This document shows, piece after piece, positions 25,875 to 36,000 of a DNA stretch of 64,000 bases; position 1 is the first letter of the stretch; each line of letters opens with the position of its first letter. The position numbers were made by a program, and so were the translations under genes. The notes under the pieces were generated by a model. That model made no database searches. It was not told the origin of the DNA and saw nothing but the letters and a program-made list of their open reading frames with translations. The DNA is from Streptomyces sp. MMBL 11-1 (lineage in GTDB: Bacteria > Actinomycetota > Actinomycetes > Streptomycetales > Streptomycetaceae): the NCBI RefSeq assembly GCF_028622875.1, contig NZ_CP117709.1, positions 620,001 to 684,000 on the forward strand, in the 5' to 3' direction.

Positions 25875-27281
25875 TCAGCCGAACAGGCCGCGCAGCCAGC
25901 CGAAGAGACCCGCCACCCACAGCGTGAGCGGGAGCAGCGCGACGGCCAGGCCGGTGTGCGCCAGTTCCGCCGCCCGGCCCCAGTACGGCAGCATCCGTCG
26001 ACCGGGCACCGTCCAGGAGGCGGTCACGAGGGCGGCCGCCGCGGCGAGCAGCACCCCGAAGACGACCACGCGTCCGTCCCCGTCGCTGTCCACCGCCCAG
26101 GCCCGGGCGAGCAGCAGCAGCCCCCAGATGCCGGGCACCGCCAGGGTGAGGCGCTGGCCGATGTGGATCAGCCCACGGGAGTGCAGGAGCAGCAGCAGGG
26201 TCAGCGCGAGGGCGGTGAGCGTTTCCGGGAGGTCCGGGCGCTGGGCGAGGACCGTGAGCGCGGCGGCAACGATGGTGCCGGTGGCGGCGAAGAGCGCGGT
26301 GACCCAGCGCCCGGCGAGTTCGGTGCGCTCGGCGACCTCGTCACCCGCGTACGGGTCGATGCCTTCCTGGAGTTGTCCGGCGGTGGACGGCAGCGCGGGC
26401 ATCCGCATGCCGGCCAGCTTGAAGGCGAAGGGTGCCACGGCCCCGGCGGCGAGCGCGACGACCGTCGCCACCAGCGCCACCGCCGCCGCCGTGTCCAGGC
26501 CCGTGTATCCCATCAGGGTCCCGGAGACAGCGGTCGCCACGGCGACCACGGCGGTGGCCAGCAGGGCGGGGGCGCCGACCGCGGTGGCGGCGAGCGCGAG
26601 GACCGCGCCGCCCGCCGCCGCGGCGCCCGCCGCCAGCAGCCGCGCGCCCGCGACCCGTGCCGCGTCGGGGCCGGAGAGGTCGCCGCCGGGCAGCACCCAG
26701 CCGACCAGCGCGAAGCACGGGGCGACCAGCAGGGCGAGCACGGTCGCGGAGAGCCGGTCGCCGACCGCCCGGCTGGCGGAGCCGGCGCCGGCGAGGAGCA
26801 GCAGCCCGGTCACGGCCGCGAGGACCGCCCGGGTGGTGGCGGAGCCGGTCACTCCCGGCCGGAACACCAGCAGGAGGGCGGCCACCACGGTCGCCGCGGC
26901 GGTGCCGATCAGCAGGCCGCGTGCCGCGCCGGCGTGCCAGGTGTGCAGGCGGCGGCCCACTGTCTCGGCTATCCCGTCGACCAGGTCGTCGAGCCGTGCC
27001 TCGGGAAGCGCCTCGGTGTGCGGGCGCAGGTGGAGCACGGTTCCGTCGGCGAGCCCGGCGCGGGCCAGGGTCGTCTCCTCGTCGAGCGGAGCGTCACCGA
27101 GCCGCTGGAGCACCCAGCCTGCGTGGTCGAGCCCGGCCTCCTCGGCCTCCTCCCCGACGTACCGCAGCAGGGTGGGCAGCAGATCGGCGACCGGTACGTC
27201 GGCGGGCACGGCCAGATCGATGGTGACGCTCGGCGCACGTACGGTCAGGCGGCATGATTCGGCCACGGCACTGTCGGTCAT
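25875..27281 (-). CDS. eccD: T7SS channel-forming membrane protein EccD
   Basis: 468 residues. Residues 1 to about 90 form the ubiquitin-like cytosolic domain typical of EccD (RLTVRAPSVTIDLAVPADVP, then LLPTLLRYVGEE). From about 125 onward there are some eleven hydrophobic helices (GLLIGTAAATVVAALLLVFR, AVLAAVTGLLLLAGAG and so on) ending in WVAGLFGWLRGLFG. EccD dimers form the membrane vestibule of the ESX translocon. It is the first gene of the minus-strand operon, divergent from eccC across about 400 bp. Confidence 0.95.
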   Translation of the reverse strand: MTDSAVAESCRLTVRAPSVTIDLAVPADVPVADLLPTLLRYVGEEAEEAGLDHAGWVLQRLGDAPLDEETTLARAGLADGTVLHLRPHTEALPEARLDDLVDGIAETVGRRLHTWHAGAARGLLIGTAAATVVAALLLVFRPGVTGSATTRAVLAAVTGLLLLAGAGSASRAVGDRLSATVLALLVAPCFALVGWVLPGGDLSGPDAARVAGARLLAAGAAAAGGAVLALAATAVGAPALLATAVVAVATAVSGTLMGYTGLDTAAAVALVATVVALAAGAVAPFAFKLAGMRMPALPSTAGQLQEGIDPYAGDEVAERTELAGRWVTALFAATGTIVAAALTVLAQRPDLPETLTALALTLLLLLHSRGLIHIGQRLTLAVPGIWGLLLLARAWAVDSDGDGRVVVFGVLLAAAAALVTASWTVPGRRMLPYWGRAAELAHTGLAVALLPLTLWVAGLFGWLRGLFG

Positions 27282-27683
27282 CAGTAGAACTCTCGTCTTC
27301 CGTGCAGGCTTTGACAGAGGACTTCCCCGGGAGAGGGAATGTGCGAACAGTACGGATAGGTCCGCGTGGCTGTGAACCGGGGGGCTGGGCCAGGAAATTT
27401 CGCCCCCGCACCGAGCGACCGCCCCTCCCGCGTGGACAGTTCGCGTTCCGTGAATGCAGACTACTGCCTGCGGCCACCGGTCGTGCTGCGGGCCGGATCC
27501 TCGAATCCGGTATGTGGTTGGTCATCACGGAAGTTGGCCGCTCCGCGCTCCCCCGCTCGAAACATTCACCCGGTGTTCATCGGGGCGCGTACCGCCCGGA
27601 GAATCCGCCTGGTGCGGTCTTTCCCCTGCCGGTGCGCCGGTATTCGGCGGGTCGGAAAGTCAGTGAACCGGAGGTTCTGTTCC
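27282..27683. promoter_or_regulatory. Divergent promoter region eccD / eccC
   Basis: 402 bp between the two divergent core genes, with no convincing ORF of its own although the eccC frame stays open upstream. It must carry promoters for both arms of the locus. I could not identify boxes or an operator with confidence. GGAGG at 27670-27674 is the eccC ribosome site. Confidence 0.5.
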
Positions 27684-30600
27684 TTGAGTGTCGTGCTGTT
27701 TCGCCGCCCGGCCCGCAGGCGTGGGCCGGAGATGCCCGATGGGCAATTGACCCTCCAGGAGCCGCCCGTCCTCGCCGAGACGGTGCCCGACACCTCGGCG
27801 GTGTGGACCTACCTGCCGATGGCGCTGATGTCGGTGTCGATGATGCTGATGTTCCTGCGTCCCGGCGGTGGCAACGGCGTCTTCATGTACCTGGCGATGG
27901 GCGTCATGGCGCTCTCCGCCGGCGCCATGCTGCTGGGGCAGTTGATGCGGCGCTCCAGCGAGCGCAAGCAGCGGCTGAAGGGCGAACGCCGCGACTACCT
28001 GCGCTACCTGGCCCAGACCCGCAGGCGGGTGCGGACCACCATCGCGGAGCAGCAGCGGGCGCTCGCCTGGCGTCACCCGGAGCCGGCCTCGCTCCGCTCC
28101 CTGGCCCGCACCTCCCGGCTGTGGGAGCGCCGCCCGGCCGACGAGGACTTCGGCGAGGTCCGCATCGCGGTCGGTGAACAGCAGCTGGCCCTCACCCTGA
28201 ACCCCGTCTCCACCCGGCCGGTGGAGGATCTCGAACCCCTCTGCGCGCACGCCCTGCGCCGTTTCGTCCGCGCCTACTCCACCGTCCCGGAGCAGCCGCT
28301 GGGGCTCTACCTGCGCTCCTCGGCCAGGATCCTGCTGCGCCCGGAGGAGGCGCCGGACGAGGGGGCCGCGCAGACTCCGGAGGGGAGCGGCGAGGAGCCG
28401 GAGGGTCCCGACGCCGTACGTGCGCTGGTGCGGGCCGTGCTGGGGCAGCTCGCGGTGTTCCACGCGCCCGAGGAGCTGTGGGTCGCCCTCTGCGTCAGCG
28501 ACGAGCGGCGGCCCGACTGGGAGTGGGTCAAGTGGCTGCCGCACGTGCTGGACCCGCACGAGGAGGACGGCGCGGGCCAGGCCCGCCGCATCACCGCCGA
28601 CGTCACCGAGCTGGACGACCTGCTCGGCCCCGAGTTCGCCGAGCGTCCCGCATTCGACCCGGACGCCCGCCTCGGCCGTGACGAGCCGTACACGGTCGTC
28701 GTGCTCGACGGCGTCACCGTCCCGGAAGGTCACCGCTGGGAGGGTCACGGCTACCGCAACGCCCTGATCCTCGACGTGTCCGGGGCGCTGCGCTGGCGGC
28801 CCGGCCGCAACACCCTGCGGCTGACCGTCGGGCCGGACCGGGTGAGTCTGGTGCGCACCGACCGCAGCCGCAAGGAGCGCTCGGTGCCGCTGGGCGTGCC
28901 CGACCGGCTCGGCCCGCTCGGCGCGGAGTCGCTGGCCAGGATCCTCACCCCGCGCCGGATGGGCCTCGGCACCGACATCGCGCAGCCGCTGGACACCGAC
29001 GTCGAGCTGACCACCCTGCTCGGCATCCCCGACCTGCACCGGCACGACCCGCAGACCCTGTTCGACCGGCACTCCGGCTCCGGCCGGCTGCGGGTGCCGG
29101 TCGCGGTCGGCGTGGACGGCCGCCCGGTCGAGCTCGACATCAAGGAGTCCGCGCAGGGCGGCATGGGCCCGCACGGCATGCTCATCGGCGCGACCGGCTC
29201 CGGCAAGAGCGAGCTCCTGCGCACCCTCGTCCTCGGCCTCGCCCTGACCAACTCCTCCGAGACGCTCAACTTCGTGCTGGTCGACTTCAAGGGCGGGGCC
29301 ACCTTCCTCGGCCTGGAGGAACTCCCGCACACCTCCGCCGTCATCACCAACCTCGCGGACGAGGTCGCCCTGGTGGAACGCATGCAGGACGCCCTGCACG
29401 GCGAACTGATCCGCCGTCAGGAACTCCTGCGCTCGGCGGGCAACTACACCTCTGCCCTGGAGTACGAGCGGGCCCGGGCCGGCGGGGCGGACCTGGCGCC
29501 GCTGCCCAGCCTGTTCGTGGTGGTCGACGAGTTCAGCGAACTGCTGTCCACGCACCGGGAGTTCATGGAGCTGTTCGTGATGATCGGCCGTCTCGGCCGC
29601 TCGCTGGGCGTGCACCTGCTGCTCGCCTCCCAGCGCCTGGACGAGGGGCGCATGCACCAGCTGGAGAGCCACCTCTCGTACCGCATCGGGCTGCGCACCT
29701 TCTCCGCGATGGAGAGCCGCGGTGTGCTCGGTGTCCCGGACGCCTACGAGCTCCCCGCCGCGCCCGGAAGCGGCTATCTGAAGTCGGGGGTGGAGGCCCT
29801 GACCCGGTTCCGCGCCGCGTACTCCTCGGGGACGTACCGGCGTCGGACGGGGGCGGTGGTGCAGGCCCGGGTGGCCAGTCAGGTCGTTCCGTGGACCAGC
29901 GGCTGGGTGGTGCCCCGCACCTTGGAGACCCCGCCCGGGCCGGAGCCCGAAGCGGAGGAGGCGGAGGAGGCGGAGGCCCTGCTGGACGTGGCCCTCGACC
30001 GGCTGCGCGGCTCGGGGCCGGCCGCCCACCAGGTGTGGCTGCCGCCGCTGGACGAGCCGTCCTCGCTGGACTCACTGCTGCCCGGCATCGCGCCGGACGA
30101 GAGGCGCGGTCTGATCGCCGCCGGCCGGCCCGGCGCCGGGCGGCTGCGGGTCCCGGTCGGACTCGTCGACAAGCCCTTCGAGCAGCGCCGCGACCCGCTG
30201 ATCGTGGACCTCTCCGGAGCGGGCGGCCATGTCGCGGTGGCGGGCGGTTCGCAGAGCGGAAAGTCCACCCTCGCCCGCACGCTCATCGCCGCCCTGGCAC
30301 TGACCCATACGCCTGCCGAAGTCCAGTTCTACTGTCTGGACTTCGGCGGCGGCGGACTCTCCCAGCTGGCCGCCCTCCCGCACGTGGGCGGAGTCGCGGC
30401 GCGGCTCAACCCGGAGCGGGTGCACCGGGCGGTGGCCGAGGTGATGACGCTCCTGGCCCGCCGCGAGCAGTTCTTCGTGGACCACACGCTCGACTCCATG
30501 CAGTCCTACCGTCGTCGCCGGGCCGCCGGGGAGTTCCCCGACGAGCCGTTCGGCGATGTGTTCATGGTGGTCGACGGCTGGTCCACGGTCCGTCAGGACT

Positions 30601-31715
30601 ACGACGACCTGATCCCGAAGTTCAACGAACTCGCCGCCCGGGGACTCAACTACGGCATCCACCTGATCATCACCACCACCCGCTGGGTGGAGCTGTCCGC
30701 CCAGGTGCGCGACCAGGCCGGGACCCGTCTGGAGCTGCGGATGGGTGATCCGATGGACTCCGAGATCGACACCCGCAAGGCCCGTTCGGTGCCGCGCACC
30801 GGCGGACGGGGCATCACCGCCGACAGCAAGATGCACTTCCTCGCGGGCCTGCCCCGCCTGGACGGCAGCGGCTCCCTGGAGGACCTGGGCGACGGCGTCG
30901 CCCACCTGGTCGGTGAGATCTCACGGCACTGGCAGGGCCCTCCCGCCCCCCAGGTCCGGATGCTCCCGCACCGCCTCCCGCTCACCGATCTGCCCGCCCC
31001 CGAGGCCACGGAGGGCGGCGGCATGCGCCTGGCACTCGGCCTCGACCAGGACGCCCTGGAACCGGTCTGGCACGACTTCAGCCGCACCCCGCACCTGATC
31101 GCGGTCGGCGACACCGAGAGCGGCAAGACCAACCTGCTGCGCCTGGTCACCCGGGGCATCACCGCCCGCTACTCCCCGGAGGAGGCGAAGATCATCGCGG
31201 TGGACTACCGCCGCACCCTGGTGGACGCCATCCCCGAGGAGTACCGCATCGGTCACGTGATCTCCCTCGACAACCTCAACGAGACCATCGAGGGCGCGGC
31301 CCGCGCGATGAAGACCCGCGTCCCGGGCGCGGACATCGCCCCGGCCCGGATGCGCCGGTGCGACTGGTGGACCGGACCGCGTCTGTTCATCCTGGTCGAC
31401 GACTACGACATGGTCTCCGGGAACTCCTTCCAGAGCCCCTTCGAGCCGCTCTTCGAGAGTCTGACGCTCGGCTACGAGATGGGCCTGCACCTGGTCGTCG
31501 CCCGTAGCGCCATGGGCGCGGGCCGCGGTCTCAGCGACGGCCTCATCCGCCGCCTCGACGAGGCCAACAACCCCGCCGTGCTGCTCTCCTGCCCGCCCAC
31601 GGAGGGCCGCCTCTTCGGCAACGCGAAGCCGCTCAACCTCCCGCCGGGCCGAGCCCTGCACATCGCCCGCCGCAAGCCGCGGCTGATGCAGACGGCGCTG
31701 GTGGAGGAGGGCTGA
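27684..31715 (+). CDS. eccC: T7SS ATPase EccC (fused, three FtsK/SpoIIIE domains)
   Basis: 1,343 residues if started at TTG 27684, nine bases after GGAGG; the frame is open further upstream but lacks a ribosome site, and GTG 27693 is an alternative. Two membrane helices (about residues 41-61 and 68-90) precede three ATPase domains. Walker A motifs are GATGSGKSE (about 502), GGSQSGKST (about 854) and GDTESGKTN (about 1142). The first domain has a complete Walker B (LFVVVDEFSE); the second and third have VVDGWS and LVDDYD, lacking the catalytic Glu, as is usual for EccC, where domains 2 and 3 bind substrate signal sequences. This is the motor of the system. Stop codons of eccC and the mycosin gene face each other. 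Confidence 0.96.
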   Translation: MSVVLFRRPARRRGPEMPDGQLTLQEPPVLAETVPDTSAVWTYLPMALMSVSMMLMFLRPGGGNGVFMYLAMGVMALSAGAMLLGQLMRRSSERKQRLKGERRDYLRYLAQTRRRVRTTIAEQQRALAWRHPEPASLRSLARTSRLWERRPADEDFGEVRIAVGEQQLALTLNPVSTRPVEDLEPLCAHALRRFVRAYSTVPEQPLGLYLRSSARILLRPEEAPDEGAAQTPEGSGEEPEGPDAVRALVRAVLGQLAVFHAPEELWVALCVSDERRPDWEWVKWLPHVLDPHEEDGAGQARRITADVTELDDLLGPEFAERPAFDPDARLGRDEPYTVVVLDGVTVPEGHRWEGHGYRNALILDVSGALRWRPGRNTLRLTVGPDRVSLVRTDRSRKERSVPLGVPDRLGPLGAESLARILTPRRMGLGTDIAQPLDTDVELTTLLGIPDLHRHDPQTLFDRHSGSGRLRVPVAVGVDGRPVELDIKESAQGGMGPHGMLIGATGSGKSELLRTLVLGLALTNSSETLNFVLVDFKGGATFLGLEELPHTSAVITNLADEVALVERMQDALHGELIRRQELLRSAGNYTSALEYERARAGGADLAPLPSLFVVVDEFSELLSTHREFMELFVMIGRLGRSLGVHLLLASQRLDEGRMHQLESHLSYRIGLRTFSAMESRGVLGVPDAYELPAAPGSGYLKSGVEALTRFRAAYSSGTYRRRTGAVVQARVASQVVPWTSGWVVPRTLETPPGPEPEAEEAEEAEALLDVALDRLRGSGPAAHQVWLPPLDEPSSLDSLLPGIAPDERRGLIAAGRPGAGRLRVPVGLVDKPFEQRRDPLIVDLSGAGGHVAVAGGSQSGKSTLARTLIAALALTHTPAEVQFYCLDFGGGGLSQLAALPHVGGVAARLNPERVHRAVAEVMTLLARREQFFVDHTLDSMQSYRRRRAAGEFPDEPFGDVFMVVDGWSTVRQDYDDLIPKFNELAARGLNYGIHLIITTTRWVELSAQVRDQAGTRLELRMGDPMDSEIDTRKARSVPRTGGRGITADSKMHFLAGLPRLDGSGSLEDLGDGVAHLVGEISRHWQGPPAPQVRMLPHRLPLTDLPAPEATEGGGMRLALGLDQDALEPVWHDFSRTPHLIAVGDTESGKTNLLRLVTRGITARYSPEEAKIIAVDYRRTLVDAIPEEYRIGHVISLDNLNETIEGAARAMKTRVPGADIAPARMRRCDWWTGPRLFILVDDYDMVSGNSFQSPFEPLFESLTLGYEMGLHLVVARSAMGAGRGLSDGLIRRLDEANNPAVLLSCPPTEGRLFGNAKPLNLPPGRALHIARRKPRLMQTALVEEG

Positions 31716-31727
31716 GCGTACGGATGC

Positions 31728-31756
31728 GGGGGCGCCCTCCGGTCGGGGGCGCCCCC
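31728..31756. terminator. Bidirectional hairpin between eccC and mycP
   Basis: A nine-bp perfect stem GGGGGCGCC / GGCGCCCCC with an 11-base loop lies in the 46-bp gap between the convergent stops. It lacks a T-tract, as is common in this GC range. Confidence 0.7.
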
Positions 31757-31761
31757 ACGCG

Positions 31762-33006
31762 TCACCCCTTGCGCGGTGCGCCCGCTTCCGCAGGGCGCCA
31801 GCCCCGGGCACGGGCCCGGGAGAAGGCGAAACCGGCCCAGAGGACGGCGAGCACACCGGCCGAGCCCAGGAGGACGAAGAGGGTGGCCCTGCCCGTGGTG
31901 CGGTCGGTGCCGGAGGTGTCGCGTACGGCCACGGGCTCGGCGGCACGCTCCGCGCCGGCGGCCGGTGCGACCGTGTCTCCGAGGACCGTGGTGACGGCGG
32001 CGTAGGCGTCCAGCTGGGGCAGGTCGGCCGGGTACGCGGTGGCGGTCAGCCGACGGGCCACCGCGTCGGCCGATGCGTCGGGGTGGGTGGCGCGGACGGC
32101 CGCGGCGGCCCCGGCGGTGTACGCGGTGGCCACCGCCACGCCGCCGCCGAGGTAGTGGCCCTCGCCGCGCGGTCCGCCGGAGACCACCCCGGCGCCGGGA
32201 GCGGCCAGGTCGACGGTGCCGGTGGGAAGGGCGCTGTCCGGGCGGGTGCCGGCGGGCAGCATGTCGGCGACCGAGAGGACGCCGGGTTCGCCGGCGGGCC
32301 AGTAGGTGCGGGAGGGGATCTCGTCGGCGGAGCCCCGCGACGGCGGGTCCGGGGTGGCCGCGGCGAGCACCACCGCTCCCGCCCGGCGGGCGTCGGCGAC
32401 CGCCCGGGTCAGTGCCTTGTCCCGGCGCGGCAGGGCGACCGCCACCGCGATCACTCCGACCCGGGCCGCGGTCGCCTCACGCACCGCCGCCGCGACGAGG
32501 CCAGGGGTCGGACGCCCCCGCCGGTCGGTGCCGCGCAGGGCCAGGATCTTCGCGCCCGGGGCGACGCCGGCCAGCCTCGGGGTGCTCCCCCCGGTCCCGG
32601 CGATCAGGCCGGCCAGGAACGTACCGTGTCCGACGCAGTCGTCGGCGGCGGCCCCCTCGGCGGTGACCCGGCCGTCGAGCCCGACCGCGTCGGGGTCGAC
32701 CCCGGTGCCGATCAGGGCGACGGTGACGCCCGCCCCCGTGGAGTGCCGGTGCAGGCGGTCCAGGTCGAGGCGCTGACGCGACCAGTCCTGCTTCTTCGCC
32801 CGCTCCTCGGATGCGGGGGTGCAGACCGTCTCCTCGGCCCGCGGGTCGAGCGCGGAGGGCATGCCGGGCAGCTCCTGGCCCTTCTTCCCGTCGGCCGAGG
32901 GAAGGGCCATCGGTGTACGGGCGAGGGGCATGGCCTGGGCGGGTACGGCCGCGGGCAGCATCAGGGCGGCAGCGAGCCCGGCGCCGTACAGCAGGGCGGG
33001 CCTCAT
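31762..33006 (-). CDS. mycP: Mycosin (MycP)-like subtilase with lost catalytic residues
   Basis: 414 residues from ATG 33006, which overlaps the stop of the upstream AAA+ gene (ATGA), indicating translational coupling. It has a signal peptide (about 1-26), an S8 subtilase domain and a C-terminal membrane helix (ATLFVLLGSAGVLAVLWAGF), the layout of mycosins. The His motif is kept (GHGTFLAGLIAG, about 127), but the Asp motif reads ALIGTGVD instead of IDTGV, the Ser motif reads GGGVAVATAYTAG instead of GTSxAxP, and the oxyanion Asn region reads AAATPDP. Asp to Gly and Ser to Ala should abolish proteolysis. Since mycosins also stabilise the ESX complex structurally, a non-catalytic role is plausible. 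Confidence 0.85.
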   Translation of the reverse strand: MRPALLYGAGLAAALMLPAAVPAQAMPLARTPMALPSADGKKGQELPGMPSALDPRAEETVCTPASEERAKKQDWSRQRLDLDRLHRHSTGAGVTVALIGTGVDPDAVGLDGRVTAEGAAADDCVGHGTFLAGLIAGTGGSTPRLAGVAPGAKILALRGTDRRGRPTPGLVAAAVREATAARVGVIAVAVALPRRDKALTRAVADARRAGAVVLAAATPDPPSRGSADEIPSRTYWPAGEPGVLSVADMLPAGTRPDSALPTGTVDLAAPGAGVVSGGPRGEGHYLGGGVAVATAYTAGAAAAVRATHPDASADAVARRLTATAYPADLPQLDAYAAVTTVLGDTVAPAAGAERAAEPVAVRDTSGTDRTTGRATLFVLLGSAGVLAVLWAGFAFSRARARGWRPAEAGAPRKG

Positions 33007-36000
33007 CGGGGGACCACCTTCGGTGCCGCGGCCGTGACGTCCGCCGGGAGAAGGACGCGCAGGTCTTCCAGGGTGGGCGCGGCCAGCGAACTGAGCCTGC
33101 CCGCCTGGCGGGTGACCATCGACTCGACGACCTGGCGGGCCAGGCGGGCGTTGCCGAAGGAGCGGTCGCGGGGCACCGCGTCGAAGCACTCCTTGAGCAG
33201 GGGGCCGGTGCCGGGCCCGCACTCGTACCCCATGTTCGCGGCCTGGGCGCGCACGATGGTGACCAGTTCCTCGGAGGAGTAGTCGGCGAAGGAGATCCGA
33301 CGCGGGAAGCGGGAGGAGAGACCCGGGTTGGAGGCGAGGAAGCGTTCCATCTCGTCGGTGTAGCCCGCGACGATGACGACGACCTCGTCGCGGTGGTCCT
33401 CCATCAGTTTCAGCAGGGTGTCCACCGCTTCCTGACCGAAGTCGGCACCCCCGCCGCGCGGGGTGAGGGTGTACGCCTCGTCGATGAACAGCACACCGCC
33501 GCGCGCGCGTTCGAAGGCCTCTCGGGTCAACTGGGCGGTGTGGCCGATGTAGCGGCCGACGAGGTCGGCGCGGGCCGCCTCGATCAACTGGCCGCGTTCC
33601 AGGACGCCGAGCTGGGTCAGCACCTCCCCGTAGAGCCGGGCGACGGTGGTCTTGCCGGTGCCGGGCGGACCGGTGAAGACCAGGTGGTTGCTGAGCGAGG
33701 GGACGGGCAGCCCGGCGGCGGCCCGGTGCCGGGCGGTGGTGATGAGGTTGACCAGGTCCGCGACCTCGCGCTTCACCTCGGCAAGGCCGATCATGTCACC
33801 GAGGCGGGTGAGCGGGTCGTCGGCCGGTGCGGCGGTCTCCGCGGCGGACGCGGCGGCGGTGGCGGAGACGTCGTCGGGCAGCAGCAGCCGCAGATCGTGC
33901 TCGCCGACCTGGGGCTGCGCGGAGAGCCGGACCGCCTGCCGGTCCACCATCTCCTCGAACACTCCGCGTGCGGCACGGCCGTTGCCGAACCCGGCGTCCC
34001 GGGGCATCGCGCCGAAGTGCGCGGCCAGCGCCTCGGCGGTTCCCTCGCCGAGCTCGTACTGGTGCTGGGCGCACATGCTCTCCATGATCGCGACCAGGTC
34101 GGGGACCGAGTAGTTCTCGAACTCGACGGTCCGTGAGAAGCGGGACGCCAGGCCCGGGTTGGAGCCGAGGAAGGAGTCCATCTCGCGGGAGTAGCCGGCC
34201 GCGACCACCACCACGTCGTCGCGGTGGTCCTCCATGAGTTTCAGCAGGGTGTCCACGGCCTCGCGTCCGAAGTCGGCGCCACCATTGCCGCTGTCCGAGG
34301 TGAGGGTGTACGCCTCATCGATGAAGAGCACGCCTCCCAGAGCCCGTTGGAAGGTCTCGGAGGTCTTGATGGCGGTGCCGCCGACGACCTGGGCGACCAG
34401 GTCGGCCCGTGCGACCTCCACCAGGTGCCCGCTGCGCAGCGAACCCAGCTCGGCCAGGATCGCCCCGTAGAGGCGGGCGACCGTGGTCTTGCCGGTGCCG
34501 GGCGGGCCGGCGAAGACCAGGTGTCTGCTCATCGGCGGTGCGGGCATGCCGAGTTGTTCGCGGCGCTGGGCAAGCTGGGTGAGGTTGACCAGGGTGCCCA
34601 CCTGCTGCTTGACGTTCTCCAGGCCGATGAGCGCGTTGAGAGCGCCGAGCGGGCCGTCCGGGCGGTCCGGCGGGGGTGCGTCGGCCGCGCCGGAACCCGC
34701 CGGGTCGGTGTTCTCGGCGCTGCCGCTGCCCCAGGCGTCCCGCTTGCCGTTGCCGACGCTGTTCAGGCCCTCCACGGCGAGCCGTTCGCCGGGGGCGGTC
34801 TGCACCAGGCCGCCGCCCTCGTTCTCCCGGGCGGCGCAGTTGACGAGCGAGACGGGGGAAGTGGACTCCACCCGGAAGCCGTCCTGCGCACCGCCGTTCG
34901 CCTCGCAGCCGCTGAGCGAGGCGAGCGCGCCCTCACGGAGCAGGAAGCCGTGGCCCTTGGGTGCGTGCACCGAGGTGCGGTTGGCGGTCAGCTCGCCGCC
35001 GGCGGCGACGACCACACCCTCCTCACCGGATATCTCGACGCGGAAGTCGCGGACGGTGACGTTGCCGCCGTCCTCCACGACCAGGCCACAGGTGGCCGTG
35101 TCGGAGACCCCGCCGCCGGCCAGGTAGAGCGTGGAGCCGGAAGCCACCCGGACACCGGCGCCCCTCGGCCGGACGATCTCGCAGTCCTCGACGCGGCCCC
35201 GGGCGTCCCGGGTGGCCACGATGCCGTCGCCGGCGGGCTCCACCAGCCGAGCCCGGCGCAACAGCGGGTTGGCGCCGCCGAGCACGGCGACGGCGGGCGA
35301 GGAGCCGATCACCTCCAGACGGTCCAGCTCGGGTGCCGAGTCCTCCTCCAGGAGCAGCCCGGCCCCCTCGCAGTCGCGGACGGTCAGGCCGGTCAGCGCC
35401 GGGGAGGACGCCCCGGCGACGCGCAGCGCCGCCCCCTGCGCGCCGTCCACCCAGCAGTCCTCGAAGGTGCCGCACGCCCGGTCGGTGACGACCACGCCGT
35501 GGCCGCGCACGCGCGAGACGCGGCAGCGGCGCAGTACGGGGTCGGCGCCCTGGGCCAGGGCGATCCCGTTGCCGGAGGCGCCGGTCACGCGGACGTCCTC
35601 CAGGGTGGTGCGGCCCGCGCTGCTCAGGTGCACGCCGGTGCTGGTGTCGTGCACCACGGTCCGGACGACCGAGACGGCGGAGTCTCCCTCCAGGGCGATG
35701 GAGGGCTTGTCGGTGGAGGAGATGTCGCAGTCCTCGACGGTGCCACGGGTCTCGCCGTTGGCGAGCAGGCCGTTGCCGCGGGCGCCCCGTACCGTGCAGT
35801 CGCGGACGCGCGCCTCGCCCTGTTCTGCGAGGACGATACCGCTGGTCCCGAGGTGTTCGAGCGTGCAGGACTCGACGGTGGTGGGGGTGGTGGAGGTGAT
35901 CACGATGCCCGCGCCCTGCGGGTTGCTCACCCGGCAGTCGCGCAGCGCGAGGGAGCCGGTCCCGCCGGCCAGCATCGCGGTCCAGGCGGCGCCGACGATC

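Noticed and set aside
24267..27257. A 996-codon plus-strand frame opposite eccB and eccD
   Set aside because: Antisense shadow of two well-recognised T7SS core genes.
27366..27683. Longer N-terminus for EccC
   Set aside because: The frame is open, but the extra residues have no EccC similarity and no ribosome site; TTG 27684 follows GGAGG correctly.
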